Assembly (NCBI RefSeq): GCF_905171765.1
Contig: NC_053394.1
Coordinates: 159,535,256-159,599,255 of the forward strand
DNA from: Bufo bufo
Taxonomy: Eukaryota; Chordata; Amphibia; Anura; Bufonidae
Length of the DNA: 64,000 nt
Direction of reading: 5' to 3'
Part shown: in pieces, positions 30,160-41,099 of the stretch
Layout of the letters: every line of letters starts with the position of its first letter
Numbering within the stretch: position 1 is the stretch's first letter
The notes under the pieces: generated by a model
Seen by the model: only the letters and a program-made list of their open reading frames with translations
Told to the model about the DNA's origin: nothing
Database searches by the model: none
Position numbers and translations under genes: made by a program

Positions 30160-30950
30160 CACCCAATATAGACTCCCTGATCACCCCCCTGTCATTGATC
30201 ACCCCCCTGTCATTGATCACCCCCTTGTAAGGCTCCATTCAGACGTCCGTATGTTTTTTACGGATCCACGGATACATGGATCGGATCCGCAAAACACATA
30301 CGGACGTCTGAATGGAGCCTTACAGGGGGGTGATCAATAACAGGGGGGTGATCACCCCATATAGACTCCCTGATCACCCCCCTGTCATTGATCACCCCCT
30401 GTAAGGCTCCATTCAGACGTCCGTATGTTTTTTACAGATCCACGGATACATGGATCGGATCCGCAAAACACATACAGACGTCTGAATGGAGCCTTACAGG
30501 GGGGTGATCACCCCATATAGACTCCCTGATCACCCCCCTGTCATTGATCACCCCCCTGTAAGGCTCCATTCAGACGTTCGTATGTTTTTTACAGATCCAC
30601 GGATACATGGATCGGATCCGCAAAACACATACAGACATCTGAATGGAGCCTTATAGGGGGGTGATCAATGATAGGGGGGTGATCACCCCATATAGACTCC
30701 GTGATCACCCCCCTGTCATTGATCACCCCCCAGTCATTGATCACCCCCCTGTAAGGCTCCATTCAGACGTCCGTATGTGTTTTGCGGATCCGATCCATGT
30801 ATCCGTGGATCTGTAAAAAAACATACGGACGTCTGAATGGAGCCTTACAGGGGGGTGATCAATGACAGGGGGGTGATCACCCCATATAGACTCCCTGATC
30901 ACCCCCCTGTCATTGATCACCCCCCTGTAAGGCTCCATTCAGACATTTTT
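30160..30950. repeat. Self-complementary minisatellite, about four units
   Basis: Same unit as 5575-6090: 'acaggggggtgatca' facing 'tgatcacccccctgt', with 'ggatccgcaaaacacat' markers at about 30285, 30459 and 30616 and an inverted one near 30778. The orientation switch at 30778 shows that the array itself contains an inversion. Confidence 0.8.
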
Positions 30951-30959
30951 TTGGCCCAA

Positions 30960-33700
30960 TGTTTTTATTTTATTTTTTTCTTACAAAGTCTCATATTCCA
31001 CTAACTTGTGTCAAAAAAAAAAATTTCACATGAACTCACCATACCCCTCACGGAATCCAAATGCTTAAAATTTTTATATTCCAGACTTCTTCTCACGCTT
31101 TAGGGCCCCTAAAATGCCAGGGCAGTATAAATACCCCACATGTGACCCCATTTCGGAAAGAAGACACCCCAAGGTATTCCGTGAGGGGCATATTGAGTCC
31201 ATGAAAGATTGAAATTTTTGTCCCAAGTTAGCGGAAATGGAGACTTTGTGAGAAAAAACAACAAAAAAATAATTTCCGCTAACTTATGCAAAAAAAAAAA
31301 AAATTCTATGAACTCGCCATGCCCCTCATTGAATACCTTGGGGTGTCTTCTTTCCAAAATGGGGTCACATGTGGGGTATTTATACTGCCCTGGCATTTTA
31401 GGGGCCCTAAAGCGTGAGAAGAAGTCTGGGATCCAAATGTCTAAAAATGCCCTCATAAAAGGAATGTGGGCCCCTTTGCGCATCTAGGCTGCAAAAAAGT
31501 GTCACACATGTGGTATTGCCGTACTCAGGAGAAGTTGGGCAATGTGTTTTGGGGTGTCATTTTACATATACCCATGCTGGGTGAGATAAATATCTTGGTC
31601 AAATGCCATCTTTGTATAAAAAATGGGAAAAGTTGTCTTTTGCCGACATATTTCTCTCACCCAGCATGAGTATATGTAAAAAGACACCCCAAAACACATT
31701 TCCCAACTTCTCCTGAGTACAGCGATACCACATGTGTGACACTTTTTTGCAGCCCAGATGCGCAAAGGGGCCAAATTCCTTTTAGGAGGGCATTTTTAGA
31801 CATTTGGATCCCAGACTTCTTCTCACGCTTTAGGGCCCCTAAAATGCCAGGGCAGTATAAATACCCCACATGTGACCCCATTTTGGAAAGAAGACACCCC
31901 AAGGTATTCCGTGAGGGGCATGGCGAGTTCCTAGAATTTTTTTTTTTTGGTCACAAGTTAGCGGAAAATAATGATTTATTTATTTTTAATTTTTTTCTTA
32001 CAAAGTCTCATATTCCACTAACTTGTGACAAAAAATAAAAATTTCCATGAACTCACTATGCCCATCACGAAATACCTTGGGGTGTCTTCTTTCCAAAATG
32101 GGGTCACTTGTGGGGTAGTTATACTGCCGTGGCATTTTAGGGGCCCGAATGCGTGAGAAGTGGTTCAAAATCAAAATCTGTAAAAAATGGCCGGTGAAAT
32201 CCTAAAGGTGCTCTTTGGAATGTGGGCCCCTTTGCCCACCTAGGCTGCAAAAAAGTGTCACACATCTGGTATCACCGTACTCAGGAGAAGTTGGGCAATG
32301 TGTTTTGGGGTGTCTTTTTACATATACCCATGCTGGGTGAGAGAAATATCTTGGCAAAAGACAACTTTTCCCATTTTTTTATACAAAGTTGGCATTTGAC
32401 CGAAATATTTATCTCACCCAGCATGGGTATATGCAAAATGACACCCCAAAACACATTGCCCAACTTCTCCTGAGTACGGCAATACCACATGTGTGACACT
32501 TTTTTGCAGCCTAGGTGGGCAAAGGGGCCCACATTCCAAAGAGCACCTTTCGGATTTCACCGGCCATTTTTTACAGATTTTGATTTCAAACTACTTCTCA
32601 CGCATTCGGGCCCCTAAAATGCCAGGGCAGTATAACTACACCACAAGTGACCCGATTTTGGAAAGAAGACACCCCCAGGTATTTCGTGTTGGGCATAGTG
32701 AGTTCATGGAAGTTTTTATTTTTTGTCACAAGTTAGTGGAATATGAGACTTTGTAAGAGAAAAAAAAAAAAAAAATCATCATTTTCCGCTAACTTGTGAC
32801 AAAAAATAAAAAATTCTAGGAACTCACCATGCCCCTCACGGAATACCTTGGGGTGTCTTCTTTCCAAAATGGGGTCACTTGTGGGGTAGTTATACTGCCC
32901 TGGCATTCTAGGGGCCCTAATGTGTGGTAAGTAGTTTGAAATCAAAATGTGTAAAAAATGACCTGTGAAATCCGAAAGGTGCTCTTTGGAATGTGGGCCC
33001 CTTTGCCCACCTAGGCTGCAAAAAAGTGTCACACATGTGGTATTGCCGTACTCAGGAGAAGTTGGGCAATGTGTTTTGGGGTGTCATTTTACATATACCC
33101 ATGCTGGGTGAGATAAATATCTTGGTCAAATGCCAACTTTGTATAAACAAATGGGAAAAGTTGTCTTTTGCCAAGATATTTCTCTCACCCAGCATGGGTA
33201 TATGTAAAATGACACCCCAAAAAACATTGCCCAACTTCTCCTGAGTACGGCAATACCACATGTGTGACACTTTTTTGCAGCCTAGGTGGGCAAAGGGGCC
33301 CACATTCCAAAGAGCACCTTTTGGATTTCACAGGCCATTTTTTACAGATTTTGATTTCAAACTACTTTGCACGCATTTGGGCCCCTAAAATGCCAGGGCA
33401 GTATAACTACCCCACAAGTGACCCCATTTTGGAAAGAAGACTCCCCAAGGTATTTCGTGATGGGCATAGTGAGTTCATGGAAGTTTTTATTTTTTGTCAC
33501 AAGTTAGTGGAATATGAGACTTTGTAAGAAAAAAAAAAATCATCATTTTCCGCTAACTTGTGACAAAAAATAAAAAGTTCTATGAACTCACTATGCCCAT
33601 CAACAAATACCTTAGGGTGTCTACTTTCCGAAATGGGGTCATTTGTGGGGTGTTTGTACTGTCTGGCCATTGTAGAACCTCAGGAAACATGACAGGTGCT
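30960..33700. repeat. Tandem palindromes, four head-to-head pairs
   Basis: The 'gtgtcttctttccaaaatgg' marker alternates minus/plus at about 31146, 31345, 31870, 32085, 32655, 32855, 33427 and 33615. Like-oriented markers are 720-790 bp apart. Poly-A and poly-T runs separate the arms near 31255, 31940, 32760 and 33528. Similar to 6091-7970 with one more pair. Confidence 0.8.
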
Positions 33701-34108
33701 CAGAAAGTCAGAGTTGCTTCAAAAAGCGGAAATTCACATTTTTGTACCATAGTTTGTAAACGCTATAACTTTTATCCAAACCATTTTTTTTTTACCCAAA
33801 TTTTTTTTTTATCAAAGACATATAGAACAATAAATTTTGAGAAAAATTTATATATGGGTGTCTTTTTTTGCAAAATTTTACAACTGAAAGTGAAAAATGT
33901 CATTTTTTTGCAAAAAAACTTTAAATTTCGATTAATAACAAAGAAAGTAAAAATGTCAGCAGCAATGAAATACCACCAAATGAAAGCTCTATTAGTGAGA
34001 AGAAAAGGAGGTAAAATTCATTTGGGTGGTAAGTTGCATGACCGAGCAATAAACGGTGAAAATAGTGTAGTGCAGAAGTGTAAAAAGTGGCCTGGTCATT
34101 AAGGGTGT

Positions 34109-34483
34109 TTAAGCTAAGGGGGCTTCTAAACTTCTAAGCCTTCTAATGTCCAAAAAAAAGACAAATTCATTTACAAAATTATCCAAACATGAAGTATACA
34201 TATGGGAAATGTAAAGTAATAACTATTTTAGGAGGTATCACTATCTGTTTTAAAAGCAGAGAAATCGAAATTTTGAAAATTGGGAATTTTTCAAAATTTT
34301 TGGTAAATGTAGTTTTTTTTAAAATAAATAAAAACTAAATATTTTTGCTAAAATTTACCACTGTCATGAAGTACAATATGTGATGAGAAAACAATCTCAG
34401 AATGGCTTGGATAAGTAAAAGCGTTTTAAAGTTATCACCACATAAAGTGACACATGTCAGATTTGCAAAAAATGGCCTGGTCC
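34109..34483. repeat. AT-rich repeat ending in 'ggcctggtccttaa'
   Basis: Low-complexity A/T DNA with an 'aatggcctggtcc' end next to TTAA (34484-34487). It resembles the ends of the TTAA elements at 8040-8080 and 34090, so it is probably the end of a further member that the following MITE entered. It seems to resume at 34906-34937 (gggtccttaaggggttaa). Confidence 0.45.
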
Positions 34484-34905
34484 TTAAAGGGGTTCTTCAG
34501 TTTGTTTAAACTCTGGATAGATCATCAGCATCTGATTGGCGGGGAATCCGACACCTGGGACCCCTGCCGATCAGCTGTTTGAGAAGGCAGCGGCGCTGGC
34601 AGTAGTGCCGCGGCCTTCTCGCTGTTTACCGCAGGCCCAGTGACGTCACGACTATTATCAATGGCCTGGGCGGGGCTAAGCTCCATTCAAGTGAACAGAG
34701 CTTAGCCCCGCCCAGGCCATTGATACTAGTCGTGACGTCACTGGGCCTGCGGTAAACAGCGAGAAGGCCGTGGCACTACCGCCAGCGCCCCTGCCTTCTC
34801 AAACGGCTGATCGTCAGAGGTCCCAGAGGACCCCCGCCGATCAGATGCTGATGATCGATCTAGAGGATAGATCATCAGTTTAAACAAACTGCAGAACCCA
34901 TTTAA
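34484..34905. mobile_element. Palindromic MITE 1 (TTAA, 422 bp)
   Basis: Flanked by and including TTAA at 34484-34487 and 34902-34905. Nearly the whole element is one inverted repeat: 'atagatcatcagcatctgat' faces its complement, as do 'ccgcaggcccagtgacgtca' and 'gggcggggctaagctc' around a centre near 34690. It matches the copy at 36230-36660. No coding capacity. Confidence 0.88.
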
Positions 34906-34937
34906 GGTGAAAATTGGCAGGGTCCTTAAGGGGTTAA

Positions 34938-35438
34938 AAAAGGAACATTCATACAAGAAAGTTATTGTGTGTTGTAGACCGGTTATATTTACCTCTTAAG
35001 GGTAAGTAAGTCAATGTATATCCAGACACTGTAAGAAAGATTTAAAGGTTAAACATACCGCAATATGCATCAACTGCCTGGTAAACATGCAATTGTTAGA
35101 CAAACGATCCATGTAGAGCCTCCGTAGTTAACTGAGTGATATATATATGGCACCAAATCAAAAGCTTTTACTATAAGGCACTATATAGCAGTACTATAAG
35201 GAAACATACAGAAGTCTATAAGGAATTAAGGCAATAGACTAGTATAGTGAGCTGTAGTTACTTGTGTGAGTAGTAGATCTCAGGCTGTGTCCGTGAAGAA
35301 TGCAGTCCGCCTCACCACAACTTTTATATAGCTCAGGAGTGACCTGTTGAGTCACGATGATGTAAGCTGCAGAGCACAGAGAGTGCACAATTTAACCCAA
35401 TCATAACAAGGGTTGTTTTGGGCATCAGTGCACAGAGT
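34938..35438. other. No recognised feature
   Basis: Non-repetitive within the window. It contains short 'ctataagg' repeats near 35173-35222. No frame, terminus or RNA gene recognised. Confidence 0.4.
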
Positions 35439-35443
35439 AAAAT

Positions 35444-36110
35444 TATCACGACCGGCTTGCCGATCACATACGTGACGCAAATGGAGGGAAAAGGGAAGGC
35501 CCTGTCCAAGGGAGAGGGAAAGGTGGTGACCCCTAACTCACCTTGAGGCTGGCACCTGACTGCCCTGACGTCCCTAGACGGGTTTCTCACCCATTCGCCG
35601 ATCACGTACCTAAACCCTGGCTTTCCCTAAGATGAGCCCTAGGTAGTGAATCGAGCGGTGGGAACACTAGTCCGCACCACTAACACTAAAGGAAAACACC
35701 AAGGAGAGGACAGACAATACAGACAAAACATATAATCCCAGGTGGGCGACAACAGTGGACAACAAAAGCCCAACAGGGATCCAGAGGGCAACGCTCTGGA
35801 ACAACAACCAGGAATCACAGCTACATAGCTCCAGTGGGTCAGTATAGAAGTCCAGGCAGGAAGCTCTATATCTGACAACCAGAGAAGTGGGAGAGGGGAA
35901 TATAAGGAGGTTGGGAGTGACAGACAAGAAACAGCTGAGGAGAAGAAGCTACGGATCCCTGAGTGATACAAAAAGGATTGCAAGGCAAACACAGAAAGCT
36001 ATCATTAAGAAGCAGCGCGATCTTTAGACATAGAGCGCGCAGCCACCCGCTGCGACTTCCTGACCCCGGGTATAACGGAGTCAGACGTGGCTCTTGACAC
36101 CCTCGTGACA
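35444..36110 (-). mobile_element. Solo LTR with 5-bp TSD (AAAAT)
   Basis: A 667-bp block with ends TATCACGACC and CCTCGTGACA, that is TG..CA with one mutated end, flanked by AAAAT at 35439-35443 and 36111-36115. On the minus strand a 'cttatattcccct' TATA-like block near 35900 matches the LTR at 17008-17633 in type, which suggests this orientation. No internal genes. Confidence 0.75.
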
Positions 36111-36115
36111 AAAAT

Positions 36116-37200
36116 TTCATCTTTCTGAGATCTTTTTGTACATAGCCTCCTTTGTAGCTGGCCAGTTCAGACCTGTTCTAGGTTGCTAATATAGCTTATA
36201 TGTTTATACAGCTAAACCTGCCAATAACCTTAAAGGGGTTCTACAGTTATTTTAAACGGATGATCTATCCTCTGGATAGATCATCAGCATCTGATCGGCG
36301 GGGGTCTGACACCGGGGACCCTCGTCTATCAGCTGTTTAAGAAGGCAGCGTTGCTCCAGGAGCGCCACAGCTTTCTCACTGTCTACCGCAGGCCCAGTGA
36401 CATCACAACTAGTATCAACTGGCCTGAGCGCGGCTAAGCTCTGTTCACTTGAATGGAGCTTAGCCCCGCCCAGGCCATTGATACTAGTTGTGATGTCACT
36501 GGGCCTGCGGTAAACAGTGAGAAGGCCACGGGGCGCTCATGGAGCCTTCTCAAACTGCTGATCGGCGGGGGTCCCGGGTGTCGGACCCCCGCCGATCAGA
36601 TGCTGATGATCTATCCAGAAGATAGATCATCAGTTTAAAATAACTGCAGAACCTCTTTAATACAGTTCCTATGTTTGTGTGTTAAAGACAAAAGCAGAGT
36701 TATTTACAGTGACTTCATGTTTGAATGTGATATAATTGTTATATTTTGTGTTCACAGAAGCAGAAAAGATAGTATGCCTTTAAGAATCATTATATAAATG
36801 TGAGGTAAGCTCAATGACACAGCAGAAACAGTAGAAAGCATACAGTTAAACTGTTGTTGCTGGGCAGGAGTCTTGACTAATCACAGCCAGCCTCACACAC
36901 AGCAAGAGTTTTGACCAATCACAGCCAGCTTCACACACAGCCTGTGTGGGAAATTCCCCTAGCAGGAGCTGCTGGAATCATTATTCACCAGAGAGAGGAG
37001 CTGAACAGACATTCACTCCACTAAGATCTGTGTTTTATGGAAGCAGAGAGGCCAAAATAGGTATTTAAAACAGATATATAATGTTCCTACTGTTAATATA
37101 GTGATTAGAACTGTTTACTGAACTAGTTATATATGTGTTTATGTCACAGATGATGTTGCAGATAGCTGGAAGTTATGGATAAACATCTGACTCTCTTGAT
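36116..37200. repeat. Repeat family B, copy 2
   Basis: Shares 'ctgccaataacc', 'acaaaagcagagttatttac' and 'ttaaactgttgttgctgggc' with 12501-14404. It is interrupted by MITE 2 at TTAA. It extends right of the shared part through 'gggaaattcccctagcagga' without a recognised gene. Confidence 0.6.
36230..36660. mobile_element. Palindromic MITE 2 (TTAA, 431 bp)
   Basis: TTAA at 36230-36233 and 36657-36660. The other family B copy at 12520-12535 reads 'aacctcaatacag' with no insert, giving the empty site. It has the same palindromic structure as 34484-34905, centre near 36445. The two copies differ at many positions, so they are not a recent duplication of each other. Confidence 0.9.
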
Positions 37201-38112
37201 CCCAAACTAAGGAGCATAAAGGTGACCCCTATAAAACCCTAAGAGCTCACCCTGACTGCTAAGCACATACAAGGGTCTCAGAGGTAGACGATTGCATGCC
37301 CTCGTACCTAGACTGATTGACACCTGAAAACCCTATAATAGTGAGGGGACACGACCAACGGCTCCCTGCACTTAATACGGAGGGAGTCAGGGTCACCTAG
37401 AATCAAGCCAGCAAGGAAACACAATACATGAAAGGACTTATCTGAACAAGCAGCAACAGAAGTCTTCAGCAGTGAACACTTCAATCCAGGAAGTAGTATA
37501 AACCGCAAACTGAGGCAGTATGGGAGGGAATATAAAGGAAAGAGGATTAGTCTAAATAGGTGACACCTGGGAGAAGGAAATGAGATGACAAAGTGAAACC
37601 AAAACAAAGAACATCATGCAAGATGTAGAAAAGGCCGTCTGTCAGACCTTCTCACAGAAGTGGCGGTGAGAGTTTACTTACAGTTCCACCAAATTTCAAA
37701 CCATACAAACGAGCTACTGAGCCATACAATCCAAACAAATTGCATACAAATGTGAACTGCTCATACCATTTCATAAGCAATTATATAGAGCAAACTGCAA
37801 ACCAAGTAGAGCAAGTGAACTATTGGTTATTGATATACCTCTATTGATATACCTCTCAGAGAAATTATAAAGTGCTTAAATAACTTAAAGTGATAGTACA
37901 GATATTCAAGAGAGAAATATATCCACCATTTTATGTTGAATGACAAGATTGAACAGTTGAACAACCAATATTTCTAAATGCAACATCTTTCAAGTGCAAC
38001 TTTTTAAGTGCACATACAGTACTGAATTATACCAGAATGTAATGTTATGGATATGGAATCCACTTTGTCATCACTGCCTACTGACCATCACCCAATTCTC
38101 TCCTCTCCAGGT
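37201..38112. other. Unrecognised, possibly old LTR DNA
   Basis: 37201-37680 has an LTR-like look (cccctataaaacccta near 37228; gaatataaaggaaag near 37530), but I found neither paired ends nor a target duplication. 37680-38112 is AT-rich with nothing recognised. Confidence 0.3.
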
Positions 38113-38465
38113 ATGTCTACATTGAAGCTAACTGCTGCACCCAGCTTTTCCACAGTCTGATATTGTCAACACCCCTTATTTTTCCTTCTCCTCCCTGGTA
38201 TGTCTACATTGAAGCAAACTGCTGCACCCAGCTTTTCCACAGTCTGATATTGTCCACACCCCTCATCTTTCCTTCTCATCCCTGGTATTTCTACATTTAA
38301 GCTGACTGCTGCACCCAGCTTTTCCACAGTCTGATATTGTCCACAGCCCTCATCTTTCCTTCTCATCCCTAGTATGTCTACATTGAAGCTAACTGCTGCA
38401 CCCAGCTTTTTCACAGTCTGATATTGTCTACACCCCTCATCTTTCCTTCTCATCCCTGGTATGTC
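38113..38465. repeat. 87-bp tandem repeat, four units
   Basis: The marker 'gctgcacccagctttt' is at 38134, 38221, 38308 and 38395, a period of exactly 87 bp. The array ends just before a LINE-like region and may be its 5' untranslated (promoter) repeat (inference). The minus-strand frame is open only because 87 is divisible by three. Confidence 0.88.
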
Positions 38466-38599
38466 TCCACCCTGCTGGATTTATTGAGTATTTGTGTACA
38501 TTGAATATTTCACCCCTGTATCTGGTCCTCCCTTGATTAGACCATATGTAGCCCCCTCCCCTCTTGGTCACACCTGATTGAACACTGAGTGGTATAAAT

Positions 38600-40580
38600 T
38601 CCTAAGTCTTCCAGGCCTTGGTTTTTCCAAATGCAACATCTTTCAAGTGCAACTCTTTAAGTGAACATACTGTATTATACCAGAATTGGACCAGAAGGGG
38701 ACCACAGGTCATTACAGACATAGTTACTGCAAACAATGTTTCAATTTTTCATCTTACTCTTCCCACTTTTCCACAACCTTTTGAAATACCCCCACATCCA
38801 TTCACCCAGCAAGGAACTATTCATCTCTTCCTCCATCTTACCTTCTCATCTGCTTGCTTTAACCTGTTTGGCAACATAAAACACTTCCTTCCCAAACACA
38901 CACAGATACCTCATGCCCTCTCTTAGTCTCATATATTAACACTTTCTTTGCTTCTCCTTACTGCTGGTAATATCTCTCCAAATCCAGGCCCCCCTCAGCA
39001 AATCCCCACTATCACCTCCATGTCTCAGTACAAATCTCCTTCTACAAATTTCTGCAACCCCTTAAACCTAATAATCATTCCTCTGACCCTTGCTCCTCTG
39101 GTTCCTCTTGCAGGAGCATTATGGAATGCACACTCTGTCTGTAACAAACTGCCCTACATTCATGATCTTTTCATCTCTCAAAAACTTTCCTTTCTGGGTC
39201 TCACAGAAACATGGCTGACACCCTCTGACACCTCCTCCCATGCTGCACTCTCATATAGTGAATATATAGTGAGGAGTTGGTCTTCTCCTATCAGACACCT
39301 GCTCCTACAGCCCAACTCCACTGCCAACCTCCATTACGTTCACCTCATTTGAAGTACACTATGTTCGCATCTACTCTCCCTCCAACCTTCAAGTAGCCGT
39401 CATTTACCACCTCTTTATTGGTCTCTTTTGCTGATCCCCAGGTCCACACACTAAAACACCCCCGCAGGAACCTTAAACATCTCGACTTTCGCTTGCATTC
39501 TGACTCTCTTCTCCTACTCTCTACCATCTGTTCCCTCTAAGACCCAGATGCTGCCACCACTCTATATAACACCACAATAAGTACAGCTCTGGACACTGTT
39601 GCCCCCCTCACACACAACAAAAGCCGAAAAATTAAACAGACAACCCTGGCACACCAACCTGACCAAAAAACAAGCTTCCAGGGCTGCTGAGCGGCGATGG
39701 AAGAAATCCCATTCTAAAGATCAATTCACTGCATACAAGCAATCCCTCCTCATAATCAAATCCACACTCGCTGATGCAAAACAGGCCTACTTCTTATCCC
39801 TCATATCTTCCCTAACTCCCTCCTCCGTCCCCCAGCACTCCCACCCCCACCCTCTCCTCTCATCTCATCTAAGGACTTTGCCACATACTTCAAACAAAAG
39901 ATAGTCAACATCAGAGAAAGCTTCAGTACACAGTCCCCACAGACCCTCTACACAACTGCTCGGTCCTCTTCTCCCAAAACCCACTTCTTCACCATTACAG
40001 AAGAAAAACTCTCCACTTGACTCTCCAGATCACATCTCACCACCTGTGCACTTGAAGCAATACCATCCCACCTCATCCCTAACCTCACCACAGTGTTTAT
40101 CCCAGCCCTAATTCATCTCTTCAACCTATCACTAACCTCTGGTGTCTTCCCCTCTGCTTTTAAACATGCTACCATTACACCCATCCTCAAAAAGCCTTTA
40201 CATGACCCATCTTCCTTGTCCAGTTATCGCCCTATATCACTTCTTCCGTATGCCTCAAAGCTACTTGAACAACATGTCCATTCGGAACTGTCCTCTCACC
40301 TCTCCTCCTGCTCCCTCTTTGACCAGCTACAATCTGGCTTCCGACCCCACCACTCGACTGAGACTGTCCTTACCAAAGTCACCAATGACCTACTAACAGC
40401 CAAAACCAAAAAACATGACTCTGTCCTCCTTCTCCTTGACCTGTCCTCTGCCTTTGACACTGTCGACCACTCCCTTCTGTTGAAAACTCTCTCATCTCTT
40501 GGCATCACTGACCTGGCCCTCTCCTGGATTACATCATACCCGTCCTATACGTTTACTTATAGCAAACTACCATAACTTGT
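38600..40580 (+). mobile_element. Non-LTR retrotransposon fragment, L2/CR1-like
   Basis: Contains, in order, the start of an endonuclease (38948-39352), a linker (39599-39904) and the first half of the reverse transcriptase (40093-40575), all on the plus strand in broken frames. The RT palm with its YxDD box, the end of the ORF and the 3' tail are missing. Confidence 0.8.
38948..40575 (+). pseudogene. LINE ORF2 pseudogene: endonuclease and partial RT
   Basis: Near 38951-38992 the frame reads LLLTAGNISPNPGP, where NPGP (38981-38992) resembles the 2A-like peptide found near the start of some LINE proteins. Endonuclease motifs follow: ALWNAHSVCNKLPYIHDL and SFLGLTETWLTP, including the Glu of the APE-type TETW box. 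39599-39904 is a linker (PWHTNLTKKQASRAAERRWK, DAKQAYF). RT motifs: PILKKPLHDPSSLSSYRPIS, QSGFRPHHSTETVLTKVTND and LLLLDLSSAFDTVDHSLLL, the last holding the first catalytic Asp. Several stops and shifts separate the pieces. Confidence 0.85.
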
Positions 40581-40589
40581 TATTTTCAT

Positions 40590-41095
40590 TTTCAATATTT
40601 GGAGTTTGGCGCTCACTTCTTCCAGTACTGATGGTGGTACTGTCCTACAATCTGAGGACAATCCCTTTTTCCAACGTTCGCCACATGTACTCACCTCTTT
40701 GTCTTCATTACCATAGTGTTGATTGCTAACACTAGCTAGAGCAGCCTTCTCCATTACTCTCTCCTTTTACTGTTCTGTATATCACCCATTTGGCATCCTG
40801 TCTGGCACCTCCACCTGATCTTATCTCTTCAAGGGCTTATATAGCCCTAAGAAGAAGATTTGTGGGATAACCTCTTTTTTTCTTGTACGCATTCTACCAT
40901 GCCTTGGAGCCAGGGTTTAAAGTATACCTCCTGCTCCATCTCCTTGCAGTCACTGAGAAGCCTTTTAGTGCCATCCTCTCTGTCTTGACTCCCCCTTCCT
41001 ACTGGGGCACCTTCTTTTTTTACAAAAAAGAGACAACAAAACATCACCACACCCTACAGAACATAGTCAAGATAGTCTTCTTGTTGATGACTTGT
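40590..41095. other. No recognised feature
   Basis: Low-copy DNA between the LINE fragment and the hAT remnant. No clear terminus marks the change from one to the other. Confidence 0.4.
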
Positions 41096-41099
41096 GTGA

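Larger units (their letters stand above)
29779..34108. mobile_element. TTAA-target non-coding transposon, long palindromic copy
   Basis: Begins after TTAA 29775-29778 with 'ccgcctccggaccgcc' and shares 29890-30060 with 5390-5570 of the short copy (aacaggtatattagacgctg, ggtcctctggtggtcccttt). The end near 34108 (gtcattaagggtgtttaa) is degenerate. It holds a self-complementary minisatellite (30160-30950), tandem palindromes (30960-33700) and an AT-rich tail (33700-34090). No transposase is present. It abuts family A at a shared TTAA. Confidence 0.7.

Noticed and set aside
32222..33303. Repeated frames 'MGPFAHLGCKKVSHMWYCRTQ' on both strands
   Set aside because: Recur only because the block is present in alternating orientation in the palindromic array; the reading ends at different points and has no domain.
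34738..34956. Short frames inside the palindromic MITEs
   Set aside because: Not conserved between MITE 1 and MITE 2.
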